DNA of 64,000 bases. Origin: Bacillus sp. OV166 (GTDB taxonomy: Bacteria; Bacillota; Bacilli; Bacillales; Cytobacillaceae). Shown one piece after another: positions 50,964 through 59,904 of this stretch. Made by a program: the position numbers and the translations under genes. Position 1 is the first letter of the stretch; each line of letters opens with the position of its first letter. The stretch is from NCBI RefSeq assembly GCF_900177675.1, contig NZ_FXWM01000001.1, positions 3,481,001 to 3,545,000 of the forward strand, given 5' to 3'. The notes beneath the pieces are model-generated. The model made no database searches, had not been told where the DNA came from, and worked only from the letters and a program-made list of their open reading frames with translations.

Positions 50964-52079
50964 ATGTCTTTTGGTTCATTTGTCATGGCTGTTTCAATGG
51001 CGGGGATAGACTATGACATGTTAAAAAATTTAGGAATTTCTATAGGTATTTTGGTTTTATTTATTCTTTTTAGAAACTTATTTACAAAGTATGTGTTTCA
51101 GTTGATTTTAAAATTGTCTAGAAAAACACCGACTGATTTTTTTACCAAAATTTGTTTAGGGTTTGAACGTCCTTTAGGATGGTTCTTTATCATTGTAGGT
51201 TTGTATTTAGCAATGGATTATTTCCCTTTTATAGAACAACATAATGCGTTATTTTTAAAATTTTTACGTTCCATGGTGATTGTTTTAATTACATGGGGAT
51301 TGTTTAATTTGTCATCTCCTACTACGGGGATCTTAATAAGTGTTAATCAAAAGATCAACAATAAGATTGATTTAATTCTTTTACCGTTTATTTCAAGAAC
51401 GATCCGTGTCATCATAATTGCAATCAGTATAAGCATTATTGGCCAGGAATTTGATTATGACGTAAATGGGTTGGTTGCAGGCCTTGGGTTAGGGGGTCTG
51501 GCATTTGCTTTAGCTGCAAAAGAAGCGGTTGGAAATCTAATTGGTGGAATCGTGATTGTAACAGAAAAACCTTTTTCCATTGGAGATTGGATTTTAACAC
51601 CTAGCGTGGAAGGTATAGTAGAAGATATTAATTTCAGAAGTACTAAAATTCGCACTTTTAGTCAAGCTCTAGTTACAGTTCCAAATGCGACACTTGCAAA
51701 CGAGGCCATTACCAATTGGAGTCGTATGGGGAAAAGACGAATCTCTTTCCACTTAGGACTTAACTATCAAACCACCAAGGAAAAAATTCAAATAGTCGTT
51801 AAACGGATTGAACAGTTTTTGAGAATTCATGAAGAGATCCATCCGGATACGATTATGGTCGCATTCGATCATTATAATGAGAGTAGTCTCGATATTCTTA
51901 TCTATTTTTTCACGAATTCTACTGTTTGGGCAGAACACGTTAAAATTAAACATGAAATCAATTTAGAAATCATGGGGATATTAGAGGAAGAGGGAGTGGA
52001 AGTTGCTTTTCCAAGCCGAACCATTTACGTCACTCCACAATCGAATGAATTATTACAAACAATGGGTTCTTTTGATTGA
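50964..52079 (+). CDS. MscS-family mechanosensitive channel (YhdY/YkuT-like)
   Basis: A 371-residue protein with about four N-terminal helices and an MscS core. The pore-lining helix is GLVAGLGLGGLAFALAAKEAVGNLIGG at about residues 171-197, followed by the beta domain (FSIGDWILTPSVEGIVEDINFRSTKIRT, TVPNATLANEAITNWSR) and a C-terminal domain. It opens under membrane tension to release solutes during osmotic downshock. ATG with GAGAAGG upstream. Confidence 0.92.
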   Translation: MSFGSFVMAVSMAGIDYDMLKNLGISIGILVLFILFRNLFTKYVFQLILKLSRKTPTDFFTKICLGFERPLGWFFIIVGLYLAMDYFPFIEQHNALFLKFLRSMVIVLITWGLFNLSSPTTGILISVNQKINNKIDLILLPFISRTIRVIIIAISISIIGQEFDYDVNGLVAGLGLGGLAFALAAKEAVGNLIGGIVIVTEKPFSIGDWILTPSVEGIVEDINFRSTKIRTFSQALVTVPNATLANEAITNWSRMGKRRISFHLGLNYQTTKEKIQIVVKRIEQFLRIHEEIHPDTIMVAFDHYNESSLDILIYFFTNSTVWAEHVKIKHEINLEIMGILEEEGVEVAFPSRTIYVTPQSNELLQTMGSFD

Positions 52080-52199
52080 AATTAGTTTAGTTGTTCCAAA
52101 GCAAAACAAAGTTTTTGAGTTTTGCCAACTCGAAACAAAAAAATATAACCAGAAAAGGATTCATCTCCCTGAGTGGAATGGTTCCTTTTTTTGAACTGA

Positions 52200-52679
52200 T
52201 TATAAGTCAACTTTTTTATATGATTCAGATGCTAAATATTCATTTGTTTTTTCTTTTGCAAATTGAAAGGCATCAATTTCAGTCGTTCGTTCTAGATAAG
52301 GTAATTTTTTATCACATTCAAAATGATGTCTAAAATCAGGATTGAAGTCTTGCATAACATGACGAAATTCATGAAAAAGAGTCTCAATTAATGGGATATA
52401 TTCACTGAAGCGAAAAATAAAGATAATCTTTAATTCTCTCCAATAAATACCTGATGCGAATCGTAAATATTCATCTTCTTCATCCCCTAAGTCACAAATA
52501 ATTTTATTCGCTTGACGAATAGAACAAAAAATAACTGGAATATTAAAATTTGAGTCTAAGTATTTAAAAATAGTATTGTATAATGTTTTGATGTCCCAAT
52601 AAAATTCATCATCCAGCACGTACCAATTTTTATATTGGTGAAAAATAATGCGTTTTTGTAGAACTTGACTTAAAGACAT
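52200..52679 (-). CDS. Small HExxH protein, putative zinc metallopeptidase
   Basis: A 159-residue soluble protein. LFHEFRHVMQ at about residues 102-110 is a HExxH zinc motif (H103, E104, H107), and RTTEIDAFQFA at 121-131 offers E124 as a third ligand, as in gluzincin-type ImmA/IrrE and SprT-like enzymes. FCSIRQANKIICDLG and a beta strand precede it. No DNA-binding partner gene is next to it. ATG 52679 follows GGAGG by nine bases. The peptidase role is inferred from the motif only. Confidence 0.65.
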   Translation of the reverse strand: MSLSQVLQKRIIFHQYKNWYVLDDEFYWDIKTLYNTIFKYLDSNFNIPVIFCSIRQANKIICDLGDEEDEYLRFASGIYWRELKIIFIFRFSEYIPLIETLFHEFRHVMQDFNPDFRHHFECDKKLPYLERTTEIDAFQFAKEKTNEYLASESYKKVDL

Positions 52680-53337
52680 GCATAAAAACCTCCAATACAT
52701 TTTTATCAATTATTCTTATATTAAAAACATTTTTCCTGATAGTAGACTAAAAACCACAATAGGCTTCAATCTATTGTGGTTTTTAAGATTTTTCGTAAAC
52801 TTTAGTCTCATCATTTACAAAATTTATATAATTTAAACGCAATGCTAAATGAAATAAAATCCTCCTAAATTTTCTTACACTTTTTGCACATTAGTATTTT
52901 TAATGAGGTTGAATTGACAAATTCTAATGTTGAAGCGATCCCAATGTTCCGAAGGAACAGTAAATATGTCGAACTAGGTTGGAGAGATTTATGCCCGGAA
53001 TACTATATTTATACTATTTAATAAAAAACTTTATACCTCTGATATATAGTTTTTTTAATGTGAGCAGGCTAGCTGAACAAGGTAAATGTTCATAAAGGTA
53101 CAAAATTTAATAAAGTATTCTTAAATTTAAAGTAATATAATGGAATTAATGGTATTCACTAGAGGGTCAAAAATTAGCGGGTTATCGTTTAACAACATTG
53201 AATTAGAACATATATCGGAGTTAATGGGATTTAAGCAGGAATAGGGAAACCTAGCCTGCTTTTTCTAATTAAAATATTGAGGCTCCTTCTTGAACTAAAA
53301 GGTGCAAGACTTATACCCAAATGTTTCTAATTTAAAT
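52680..53337. other. Gene-poor stretch
   Basis: A hairpin at 52749-52784 (arms AACCACAATAG / CTATTGTGGTT), a 34-codon frame without ribosome binding site at 53140-53244 (MELMVFTRGSKISGL...), a terminator-like stem AAGCAGG / CCTGCTT near 53233-53265 and a REP-like element at 53288-53314. No real gene is seen. Confidence 0.45.
53288..53314 (+). repeat. REP-like hairpin element
   Basis: TTCTTGAACTAAAAGGTGC followed by AAGACTTATA. The left arm is good, the right arm poor. Confidence 0.45.
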
Positions 53338-53937
53338 TCATTTGTTTTTTGAATAATTTCGTAAAAACTTTTCCATCGAGGATAAGAGATTTGTTAGATC
53401 AGCATCTTTAACAGCTGTTTTATGCAAGGGTCCCTTTTTGCTACTTTTGGTCTTATTTTTTTTATTTCGACCTGACTTTTGTTTTTTGGATTCAGCCTTT
53501 TCACCTTTTACTCCATGACTAATATTTTTAATGTGGAACTTGGAAAGACGAACGCATTCCTCATTATGGATCAAAGAAACAAAATTTTTACTTACATCAC
53601 TGATTACACCCTCTAACCTCTCAGGACCGCCACGATTAATTTGTACCCATTTTAATTTCAATGAGTCAAGCAGGTCTTGGAAATTATCCGCCTTATTAAA
53701 TTTCAAATCTTTAGGAACTTCAATGTTGAATTCCATTTCACCCTTTATTTTATCTGTAAAACTTTTAATATGTTTAGTGTTGTAGTATAAGATTCCGTCT
53801 TCTTTTGTCAGAAGGCAGAGATGATCTTCACTTGCATCTAGTAACTTCCCAATTCTGGATTCTGGTCCGCCTCGATCAACCCTGATTACTTTTCCTATGA
53901 AATATTTATTGATGTCATTATTCATGTCTTCACTCAT
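53338..53937 (-). CDS. cotB: CotB-like spore coat protein
   Basis: A 199-residue protein with two copies of the CotB-type module: VDRGGPESRIGKLLDASEDHL at about 20-40 and INRGGPERLEGVISDVSKNFV near 100-120, each followed by a hydrophobic strand and an HIKSF/HIKNI motif. A very basic Lys/Ser/Asn tail (about 148-172) follows, like the serine-lysine tail of B. subtilis CotB but much shorter. It is probably an outer-coat protein. ATG 53937 follows a run of eight G. A GTATCA/TGATAC inverted pair at 53990-54006 lies upstream. Confidence 0.8.
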   Translation of the reverse strand: MSEDMNNDINKYFIGKVIRVDRGGPESRIGKLLDASEDHLCLLTKEDGILYYNTKHIKSFTDKIKGEMEFNIEVPKDLKFNKADNFQDLLDSLKLKWVQINRGGPERLEGVISDVSKNFVSLIHNEECVRLSKFHIKNISHGVKGEKAESKKQKSGRNKKNKTKSSKKGPLHKTAVKDADLTNLLSSMEKFLRNYSKNK

Positions 53938-54156
53938 AAAAAATTCCCCCCCCATAAATTTTATAAATATATTTACACTGTATTTATATGTATCACGGGA
54001 TGATACTGTCCTAATAAAACAGCCTGTTTATTCATAACCTAAGAGAAAAATAGACAAGGTTTTAAAGAATGTTACTTCCATCCAGACCGCTTGATCGATT
54101 TAATCAATTATACAAAACAACAATGTCCTACTTTTATATTGGGGCAGCTTTCTTAG

Positions 54157-54519
54157 TTGAAGAAGAAGGTGGCAAAAACATATAAGCCTGAATTTAAGGT
54201 AGAAGCAATTAAAGAAAATTCAAATGGTAAAGGACCTGCCCAAATTTTTATTGAACATGGATTTGACTTAGAAATGATTGGGTCTGATAAACCTAGTGAA
54301 TGTTTAAAACGCTGGAGGAAAAGATTTGAGCAGTTTGGGGAGGATGGTTTCTTCACAGAAAGGCGTGGAAAAGCAAGCACTGGTAGACCCTCTTCAAAGC
54401 CTCTTTCAGTTGAGGATAACTTAAAGAAAGCTGAAGCACGAATTAAATTCCTAGAAACGGAGCTTGAATTCTTAAAAAAGCTAGACGAACTAGAAAGGAT
54501 ATCAATGGAGCCTAAATAA
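54157..54519 (+). CDS. IS3-type OrfA (helix-turn-helix) without OrfB
   Basis: A 120-residue protein with an N-terminal helix-turn-helix (KTYKPEFKVEAIKENSNGKGPAQIFIEHG, PSECLKRWRKRFEQFG) and a C-terminal coiled coil (EARIKFLETELEFLKKLDELERI), the plan of IS3-family OrfA. No OrfB frame or frameshift window follows; instead a hairpin lies three bases after the stop. It is an orphan, possibly a remnant or a domesticated DNA-binding protein. The TTG start lacks a strong ribosome binding site. Confidence 0.75.
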   Translation: MKKKVAKTYKPEFKVEAIKENSNGKGPAQIFIEHGFDLEMIGSDKPSECLKRWRKRFEQFGEDGFFTERRGKASTGRPSSKPLSVEDNLKKAEARIKFLETELEFLKKLDELERISMEPK

Positions 54520-54521
54520 AA

Positions 54522-54546
54522 TGACTCCGGCACAATACCGGAGTCA
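54522..54546. terminator. Hairpin after OrfA
   Basis: Perfect stem TGACTCCGG / CCGGAGTCA with a seven-base loop; there is no T run. Confidence 0.45.
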
Positions 54547-54636
54547 CTTATTAGCAGCTTAAAATATTCGGTCTTTTTTTAGACTGTCCATTTTATGGGT
54601 CACAGTTCAACGATGCTGTCCGTTCTTTATTTATTA

Positions 54637-54888
54637 TTAGTTTTTTTTCACGAATTCCTGGATCATTTCACCCGTAACGTTTTGCCTCGATGGAATAAAG
54701 CGCAGGTTTATTTTATTAATACTATTGGTGACTGCATTGATTTTATCGGTTGAAAAAGGTTTACCTTGCTTACATAACTCAATCGCTTCTTCGATATATT
54801 GTTCGCGTTGTTGATCGAGCGCTAAGAATTTTTGATAGGTTTCATGTTGATTTGCCGCATGTTTAATTAAATCTTTATGTACACTCAT
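54637..54888 (-). CDS. ypbS: DUF2533 (YpbS) family protein
   Basis: An 83-residue helical protein. FLALDQQREQYIEEAIELCKQGKPFSTDKIN is the conserved core of the YpbS/DUF2533 family of Bacillus; the role is unknown. ATG 54888 follows AAGGAGTGA by a good distance. It is a single-gene unit. Confidence 0.85.
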   Translation of the reverse strand: MSVHKDLIKHAANQHETYQKFLALDQQREQYIEEAIELCKQGKPFSTDKINAVTNSINKINLRFIPSRQNVTGEMIQEFVKKN

Positions 54889-54958
54889 GATTTCACTCCT
54901 TAAATAATTAACTTATACAATCATACCATAATTGATAATTTTTATCAGTTCAATAAGA

Positions 54959-55066
54959 TTTTATGTTGAAGCTTCAGGAGAAATGTATGGTAAAATATTA
55001 GACTCACATTCTAAAGTCAGCATCGATTACGTTGGGGTAAACAAACCCGAAGACGGAGGGAGATAA
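54959..55066 (+). other. Coding-like scrap
   Basis: One frame reads FYVEASGEMYGKILDSHSKV, then SIDYVGVNKPEDGGR and a stop, without a start or ribosome binding site. It looks like the end of a lost gene that I cannot identify. Confidence 0.3.
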
Positions 55067-55161
55067 ATTAGTTTTATTAAGGATATGTTAATGTTAAAAT
55101 CTAAAATAATCTTTATAAAGAATTAGGTGTACATTTTTAGTAGGGGGAAGTGGAGTCGAAA

Positions 55162-56595
55162 ATGAAACAATACAATACGCGAGCCATTATGGCGTCGCTG
55201 CTTATCTGCGGTTTCGTTGGCATGTTCAGCGAGACGGCGCTCAACATAGCGATTAGTAATTTAATGGATGTATTCCAAATTTCAGCTGCAACCGCACAGT
55301 GGTTGACAACAGGGTTCTTACTTACACTCGGCATTCTGATGCCGATGACTGGGTTACTGCTACAATGGTTTACGACAAGGCAATTGTTTACTGGTTCTCT
55401 TACGAGCTTGATTGTCGGCACTTTAATTGCGGCGCTCGCATTCAATTTCGAAATTCTTATGGTCGCTCGTGTTTTACAGGCGGTCGGAATGGGCCTGTTG
55501 ATTCCGCTCATGTTCAATACGATCCTCGTCGTGTATCCACCTGAGAAACGTGGGGCGGCGATGGGGTTTGTCGGACTTGTCATTATGTTCGCACCGGCGA
55601 CCGGCCCGACAGTAGCTGGTCTCCTAATTGAATACTTAACATGGCATTATATATTTTGGCTATCACTGCCTTTTTTGGTGATAGGACTTTTGGTAGGGTT
55701 GAAGTATTTGGAAAACGTCACAGAGGTGACGAAACCTCGCATTGATCTATTGTCAGTTGTATTATCAACGATCGGCTTCGGTGGCGTTGTCTTCGGCTTC
55801 AGCAAGGCAGGAGAAGGCACCGAAGGCTGGACCAGCCCGGTCGTGGTCACTTCAATCATCATCGGGCTAGTCGCACTCGTGTTGTTCACGCGACGGCAGA
55901 CAGTTATGCGCGAACCTATGATGGACTTGCGCGTCTTCAAGTACCCGATGTACAACGTGGGGCTGCTTTTGGTACTGTCATCGATGATGATTATCTTGTC
56001 TAGCATGATTATTCTGCCAATGTTTCTTCAGAATGGTATGAGCCTGTCACCGTTTGCCGCTGGACTTATGCTGTTGCCGGGCAGCGCGTTGAACGGCATC
56101 CTGTCGCCGCGCATGGGGAGTTTGTTCGATAAATATGGGCCGAAGTGGCTAGTTATTCCCGGTCTCATCGTCGTCGCGATATCGATATGGTTTCTTTCCG
56201 ACATATCAGCTGCATCTTCGATTGCTTTTATCGTCTCGTTGCATATCGGATTAATGGTCGGTATCTCAATGGTCTGGATGCCGGCGCAGACTAACGGGCT
56301 GAACGAGCTGCCACCGGAGCTTTACCCACATGGTACGGCAGTCATGAACACGCTTCAGCAGGTCGCAGGAGCAATTGGAACAGCGATTGCCATTATCATC
56401 CTTACAAGCGGTATGGATAAATATTTGCACAACTCCCCAACGCCAACGAAACAGTCTGAGATGGCTAACGCGATGACGTTCGGCTCACAGAACGTGTTCT
56501 TGTTCACGTTGACCGTTACGCTAATCGGTCTGGCTATGGCGTTCTTCATCCGACGCGTTGTCGTCAAACATGCGTCGATGAATTCGATCCATTAA
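55162..56595 (+). CDS. DHA2-family multidrug exporter (LmrB/EmrB-like)
   Basis: A 477-residue membrane protein with 14 predicted helices. DHA2 marks are WLTTGFLLTLGILMPMTGLL with the helix-2/3 region, GRVLQAVGMGLLIPLMF-type motif (here ARVLQAVGMGLLIPL) and MFAPATGPTVAGLLIE as motif C. It exports drugs or antibiotics with protons. ATG 55162 was chosen with GGAG seven bases upstream; GTG 55150 is possible. The gene is about 50% GC against 36% around it, so it was probably acquired. No regulator gene is adjacent. Confidence 0.9.
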   Translation: MKQYNTRAIMASLLICGFVGMFSETALNIAISNLMDVFQISAATAQWLTTGFLLTLGILMPMTGLLLQWFTTRQLFTGSLTSLIVGTLIAALAFNFEILMVARVLQAVGMGLLIPLMFNTILVVYPPEKRGAAMGFVGLVIMFAPATGPTVAGLLIEYLTWHYIFWLSLPFLVIGLLVGLKYLENVTEVTKPRIDLLSVVLSTIGFGGVVFGFSKAGEGTEGWTSPVVVTSIIIGLVALVLFTRRQTVMREPMMDLRVFKYPMYNVGLLLVLSSMMIILSSMIILPMFLQNGMSLSPFAAGLMLLPGSALNGILSPRMGSLFDKYGPKWLVIPGLIVVAISIWFLSDISAASSIAFIVSLHIGLMVGISMVWMPAQTNGLNELPPELYPHGTAVMNTLQQVAGAIGTAIAIIILTSGMDKYLHNSPTPTKQSEMANAMTFGSQNVFLFTLTVTLIGLAMAFFIRRVVVKHASMNSIH

Positions 56596-56600
56596 TGTTC

Positions 56601-56628
56601 GAAAAGGGAGCCTAGGGGCTCCCTTTTC
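56601..56628 (+). terminator. Terminator of the DHA2 gene
   Basis: Perfect 12-base arms GAAAAGGGAGCC / GGCTCCCTTTTC with a four-base loop. Confidence 0.85.
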
Positions 56629-56937
56629 AGTTAACGGGGGACACAACATTTTTTCACTAATTAAAGTTTTACTAGAATGGTCCGTTGTTGTTTCATTGTT
56701 TTCTACCGTTAAGAACTTAAGGTTTCCTTAAGGTTATCCAAATAAAATGGGAACCAGTTAAGGTTAATGCTTCATGGATGGCTAACAGGGCGGGTTAGCA
56801 ATAAGCCTAGTCGAATTATTTTGTTAAATTCATCATCTGTTTTACTTTTAGAATACATGCTCCTTAATGGGTAATATTTATCTCTTGAAATGCCAATCAT
56901 ATTTGAATTTTTTTGGATGGGTTGCAATTTTAATATT
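56629..56937. other. Intergenic stretch
   Basis: AT-rich, no gene seen. A degenerate REP-like sequence (GCTAACAGGGCGGGTTAGC, about 56781-56799) is present; its arms GCTAAC and GTTAGC pair perfectly. Confidence 0.45.
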
Positions 56938-57746
56938 ATTGACAATATGACCTTCTTTGATTTCCCGGCATTCCTAAAGGCGTACATGGGACAAACGAGA
57001 TTTCAAAGACATCGTTCCGTGTACCGAGTGATGAATCTTTAGACTACTGGGTAAAACGTTTTGATCGTTTAGAAGTCAAACATACTGGAATCAAAGAGCA
57101 ATTTGGCAAGAAAACCCTCTCTTTCGCTGATTTTGATGATCAGCAATATCAATTGATTTCAGATGAATTCAATATAGGGGTGGAATCTGGCACACCATGG
57201 CAAAAAGGTCCAATTCCACTGGAATATGCAATTACTGGTTTAGGACCTGTTTTTATCCGTATTGCGAACTTTGATTACTTTAAAGAAATGATGGAAAAAG
57301 TTCTATTATTTAAAGAGACAGATAAAGAAGGATCATTCCATTTATTTGAAGTGGGGGAAGGCGGAAATGGTGCCTCGGTCATTGTAGAATATAATGCCGT
57401 TCTTCCTGAATCTCAACAAGGTTTTGGGACGGTTCACCATGCGGCATTCCGTGTAGAAGATCGCTCTGTTTTAGAAGAATGGATTGAACGAATGAATAGT
57501 TTTGGTTTTCATACATCCGGTTATGTAAATCGTCACTTTTTTGAATCATTATACGCAAGATTGGCACCGCAAATTTTATTTGAGTTTGCTACAGATGGTC
57601 CTGGTTTTATGGGAGACGAACCTTATGAAACACTTGGGGAAAATTATCTTTACCCCCATTCTTAGAGCCTAAACGTACAGAAATAGAAAAATTAGTTCGC
57701 CCAATTGATACAGTGAGAAGTACAAAGGAATTCATAAAAGAATAAA
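56938..57746 (+). pseudogene. Ring-cleavage dioxygenase copy, truncated and frameshifted
   Basis: This is a near copy of the intact gene at 12420-13397, from its codon for ATGACGTTCTTTGA onward; the first 60 or so codons are missing. One C is lost in the CCCCGG run near 56963 and one A in the GGGGAAAAATT run near 57642, so the frame is broken twice. The similarity runs on past the stop region to about 57746. The remaining frame 57153-57665 encodes the second VOC module. Confidence 0.9.
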
Positions 57747-57847
57747 AAAGAAAAATATTAAACAAACAGATACTTACGAAGTTCTTGACTACTTCTGAGG
57801 AAATGAATTAGTGTAATTGCTCTTAGTATAAGTGAAAAGTATTAGAG

Positions 57848-57880
57848 AAAGGCTAGGTATCACATTTCCTAGCCTTTTTT
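57848..57880 (+). terminator. Hairpin terminator
   Basis: Arms AAAGGCTAGG / CCTAGCCTTT with a ten-base loop and six T. Confidence 0.8.
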
Positions 57881-57944
57881 ATCGTTTCTGATACAAAACT
57901 GTATAGTTGGTTATATTTATACACAGTTATCAAGCTGAACTTAT

Positions 57945-57972
57945 TGTATTAACGGGTCAGTTTAGAATAAGG
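57945..57972 (+). repeat. REP-like hairpin element
   Basis: TGTATTAACGGGTCAG followed by TTTAGAATAAGG. Loop and partial arms are recognisable. Confidence 0.45.
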
Positions 57973-58092
57973 AATGGGATAACTTTAAAAAAGGAAAATT
58001 CGTAGTGTTGGCGAGTTTTCTTTTTTTATTGCCTGACGAACATATTAATCTAAAAAATGTTAGTGCGTCAAAGAGAGACAAAAAATAATCCC

Positions 58093-58123
58093 TTGACTTA
58101 GAGTACGCTCTAAGTATTACTCT
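58093..58123 (+). promoter_or_regulatory. MerR-type promoter/operator of the MerR gene
   Basis: TTGACT at 58093-58098 overlaps the inverted repeat ACTTAGAG (58096-58103) and CTCTAAGT (58108-58115). If the -10 is TACTCT (58118-58123), the spacer is 19 bases, the long spacing typical of MerR-activated promoters. Confidence 0.7.
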
Positions 58124-58190
58124 TACTTTGTGTCACAAATTAAAAATGAAGGAAGATATAGACATATCAGATTTAATGGAGGCGGTTAAA

Positions 58191-58565
58191 TTGACATATT
58201 CTATTGGAGAATTTTCTAAAATCGTTGGGTTAAGCGAACATACATTGAGGTTTTATGAAAAGGAAGGATTAATAAAAGTAAACAGAGACGATAACAATGT
58301 CAGGATCTACTCGGATGAAAATAAATTGTGGATTGAATCTTTGCTCCACCTAAAAAATACGGGGATGTCACTAAAAGACATGAGGAAATTTGCCATGTGG
58401 GGTCATCTCGGAGATGAAACAATGGAAGAACGGTTGGCTTTACTTAAAAATCATCGAAAAAAAGTAGTGGAAGAATTTGAGAAGCTTCGTCAAAGTTTAG
58501 AGCATCTGGATAATAAAATTAATTTTTATGAAAATGAATTAGGAGACTGTTTCTCTACAAATTAG
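58191..58565 (+). CDS. MerR-family regulator
   Basis: A 124-residue MerR protein of the AdhR/YfmP-like class. The helix-turn-helix and wing are TYSIGEFSKIVGLSEHTLRFYEKEGLIKVNRDDNNVRIYSDEN, followed by the long dimerisation helix (LKNHRKKVVEEFEKLRQSLEHLDNKI). There is a single Cys near the C-terminus (DCFSTN). The TTG start at 58191 follows GGAGG by eight bases. It is followed by an old yellow enzyme gene with the same operator motif, so it probably activates both on electrophile stress. Confidence 0.87.
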   Translation: MTYSIGEFSKIVGLSEHTLRFYEKEGLIKVNRDDNNVRIYSDENKLWIESLLHLKNTGMSLKDMRKFAMWGHLGDETMEERLALLKNHRKKVVEEFEKLRQSLEHLDNKINFYENELGDCFSTN

Positions 58566-58663
58566 CAGCCAAATGGTTTTCACATTTGCCTCCTTTTTGA
58601 TTAATCCGTACAGACAACTTTCGAAATCATGTTTTTTCGGAAAAAATATTCATTTAAAAGCAC

Positions 58664-58694
58664 TTGCTTTAGAGTGAACTCTAAGGATTAATCT
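58664..58694 (+). promoter_or_regulatory. MerR-type promoter/operator of the OYE gene
   Basis: TTGCTT at 58664-58669, inverted repeat TTAGAG (58669-58674) and CTCTAA (58679-58684), then TAATCT at 58689-58694 with a 19-base spacer. It matches the site at 58093-58123. Confidence 0.7.
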
Positions 58695-58779
58695 ATTCAT
58701 GCACCATATGATACACCTTAATAAAATAGTGCAAAACTAATTAGAACATATAAACTAACATACTGAAAGAGGTTAGAAA

Positions 58780-59904
58780 ATGAACACAAAATATAGTAAC
58801 TTATTTGAATCATTGACATTTAAAAATGGAATCACCATTAAAAATAGAGTTGTTATGACACCAATGACTACTTGGTCCAGCAATGATGATTACACTGTTT
58901 CAGATCAAGAAGTGAACTATTATAAAAAAAGAGTCCATGGAGTAGGACTTGTTATTACTGGCTGTACTCATGTGCAACCCAACGGTATAGGTTTTACACA
59001 CGAATTCGCAGCTTATGACGATAAATTTATTCCAAGTCTACGGAAATTGGCGGAAGCGGCGAAAAGTGGAGGAGCTCCTGCGTTACTTCAAATTTTCCAT
59101 GCAGGCAACAAAGCACTGCCATCTTTAACTCCAAATAGTGATGTGGTTAGTTCCAGTGCTGTAGAGACTGAAGCTACTGCATTTGCTCCTTCTGTATTAC
59201 CTAGAGAACTATCAAATGATGAAATACTGGAAGTGATACATACGTTTGGAGAAACAACCAGACGAGCTATTGAAGCTGGTTTTGATGGTGTTGAAGTTCA
59301 TGGTGCACACGGATTTTTACTTCAAAACTTCTTCTCTCCTTTCTTCAATAGACGTGAGGATGAATGGGGTGGCTCTCTAGAAAATCGCTTGCGTTTCCCA
59401 TTGGCAGTCATTCAGGAAATCGAGAAAGTGATTAAGAACCATGCAACAAAGCCGTTTATTTTCGGATACAGAATATCACCTGAAGAACAAGGCGGTTATG
59501 GGATGGAAGATGCCTATGAATTAATTGACCGTCTGGTTGAACAGGATTTGGATTACATCCATGTATCGCTTGATGATGTATCTTCAAGACCACGAGGCAT
59601 TGAAGATGGAAAAACACGGCTTGAATTAATTCTTGAACAAGTAAACGGCAGAGTTCCTGTAATGGCTGCAGGTTCTATGATAACTGCAGATGATATTGCA
59701 TCAGCATTAGATAAGGGTCTATCCCTAGCAGCAGTTGGTCATACGTTAATCATGAATCCTGACTGGGTAGAAAAGGTTCAAAATGGAAAAGAAACTGAAA
59801 TTAAGACAGCAATTAATACTTCACAAGTGAGCGGTCTTGAGCTTCCAGAAAAACTTTGGGGGATAATTCAAGCTTCAGGTCCATGGTTTAAGATCGAAGA
59901 TTAA
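58780..59904 (+). CDS. Old yellow enzyme-family NADH:flavin oxidoreductase (YqiG-like)
   Basis: A 374-residue FMN TIM-barrel enzyme. Family features are LFESLTFKNGITIKNRVVMTPMTTW at the start, LLQIFHAGNKA, VEVHGAHGFLLQNFFSPFFNRREDEWGGSLENRLRFP at about 174-210 with the substrate-binding His residues, and the phosphate-binding VMAAGSMITADD. It reduces activated C=C bonds of electrophiles such as quinones and enals. It lies in the operator-linked pair with the MerR gene. ATG with AAAGAGG upstream. Confidence 0.92.
   Translation: MNTKYSNLFESLTFKNGITIKNRVVMTPMTTWSSNDDYTVSDQEVNYYKKRVHGVGLVITGCTHVQPNGIGFTHEFAAYDDKFIPSLRKLAEAAKSGGAPALLQIFHAGNKALPSLTPNSDVVSSSAVETEATAFAPSVLPRELSNDEILEVIHTFGETTRRAIEAGFDGVEVHGAHGFLLQNFFSPFFNRREDEWGGSLENRLRFPLAVIQEIEKVIKNHATKPFIFGYRISPEEQGGYGMEDAYELIDRLVEQDLDYIHVSLDDVSSRPRGIEDGKTRLELILEQVNGRVPVMAAGSMITADDIASALDKGLSLAAVGHTLIMNPDWVEKVQNGKETEIKTAINTSQVSGLELPEKLWGIIQASGPWFKIED

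Larger units (their letters stand above)
57747..58092. other. Intergenic stretch
   Basis: Contains a terminator at 57848-57880 and a REP-like element at 57945-57972, then the promoter of the MerR gene. No gene is seen. Confidence 0.5.

Noticed and set aside
55137-55583. A 148-codon minus-strand frame opposite the DHA2 exporter.
   Set aside because: It is an antisense shadow of a GC-richer membrane protein gene.
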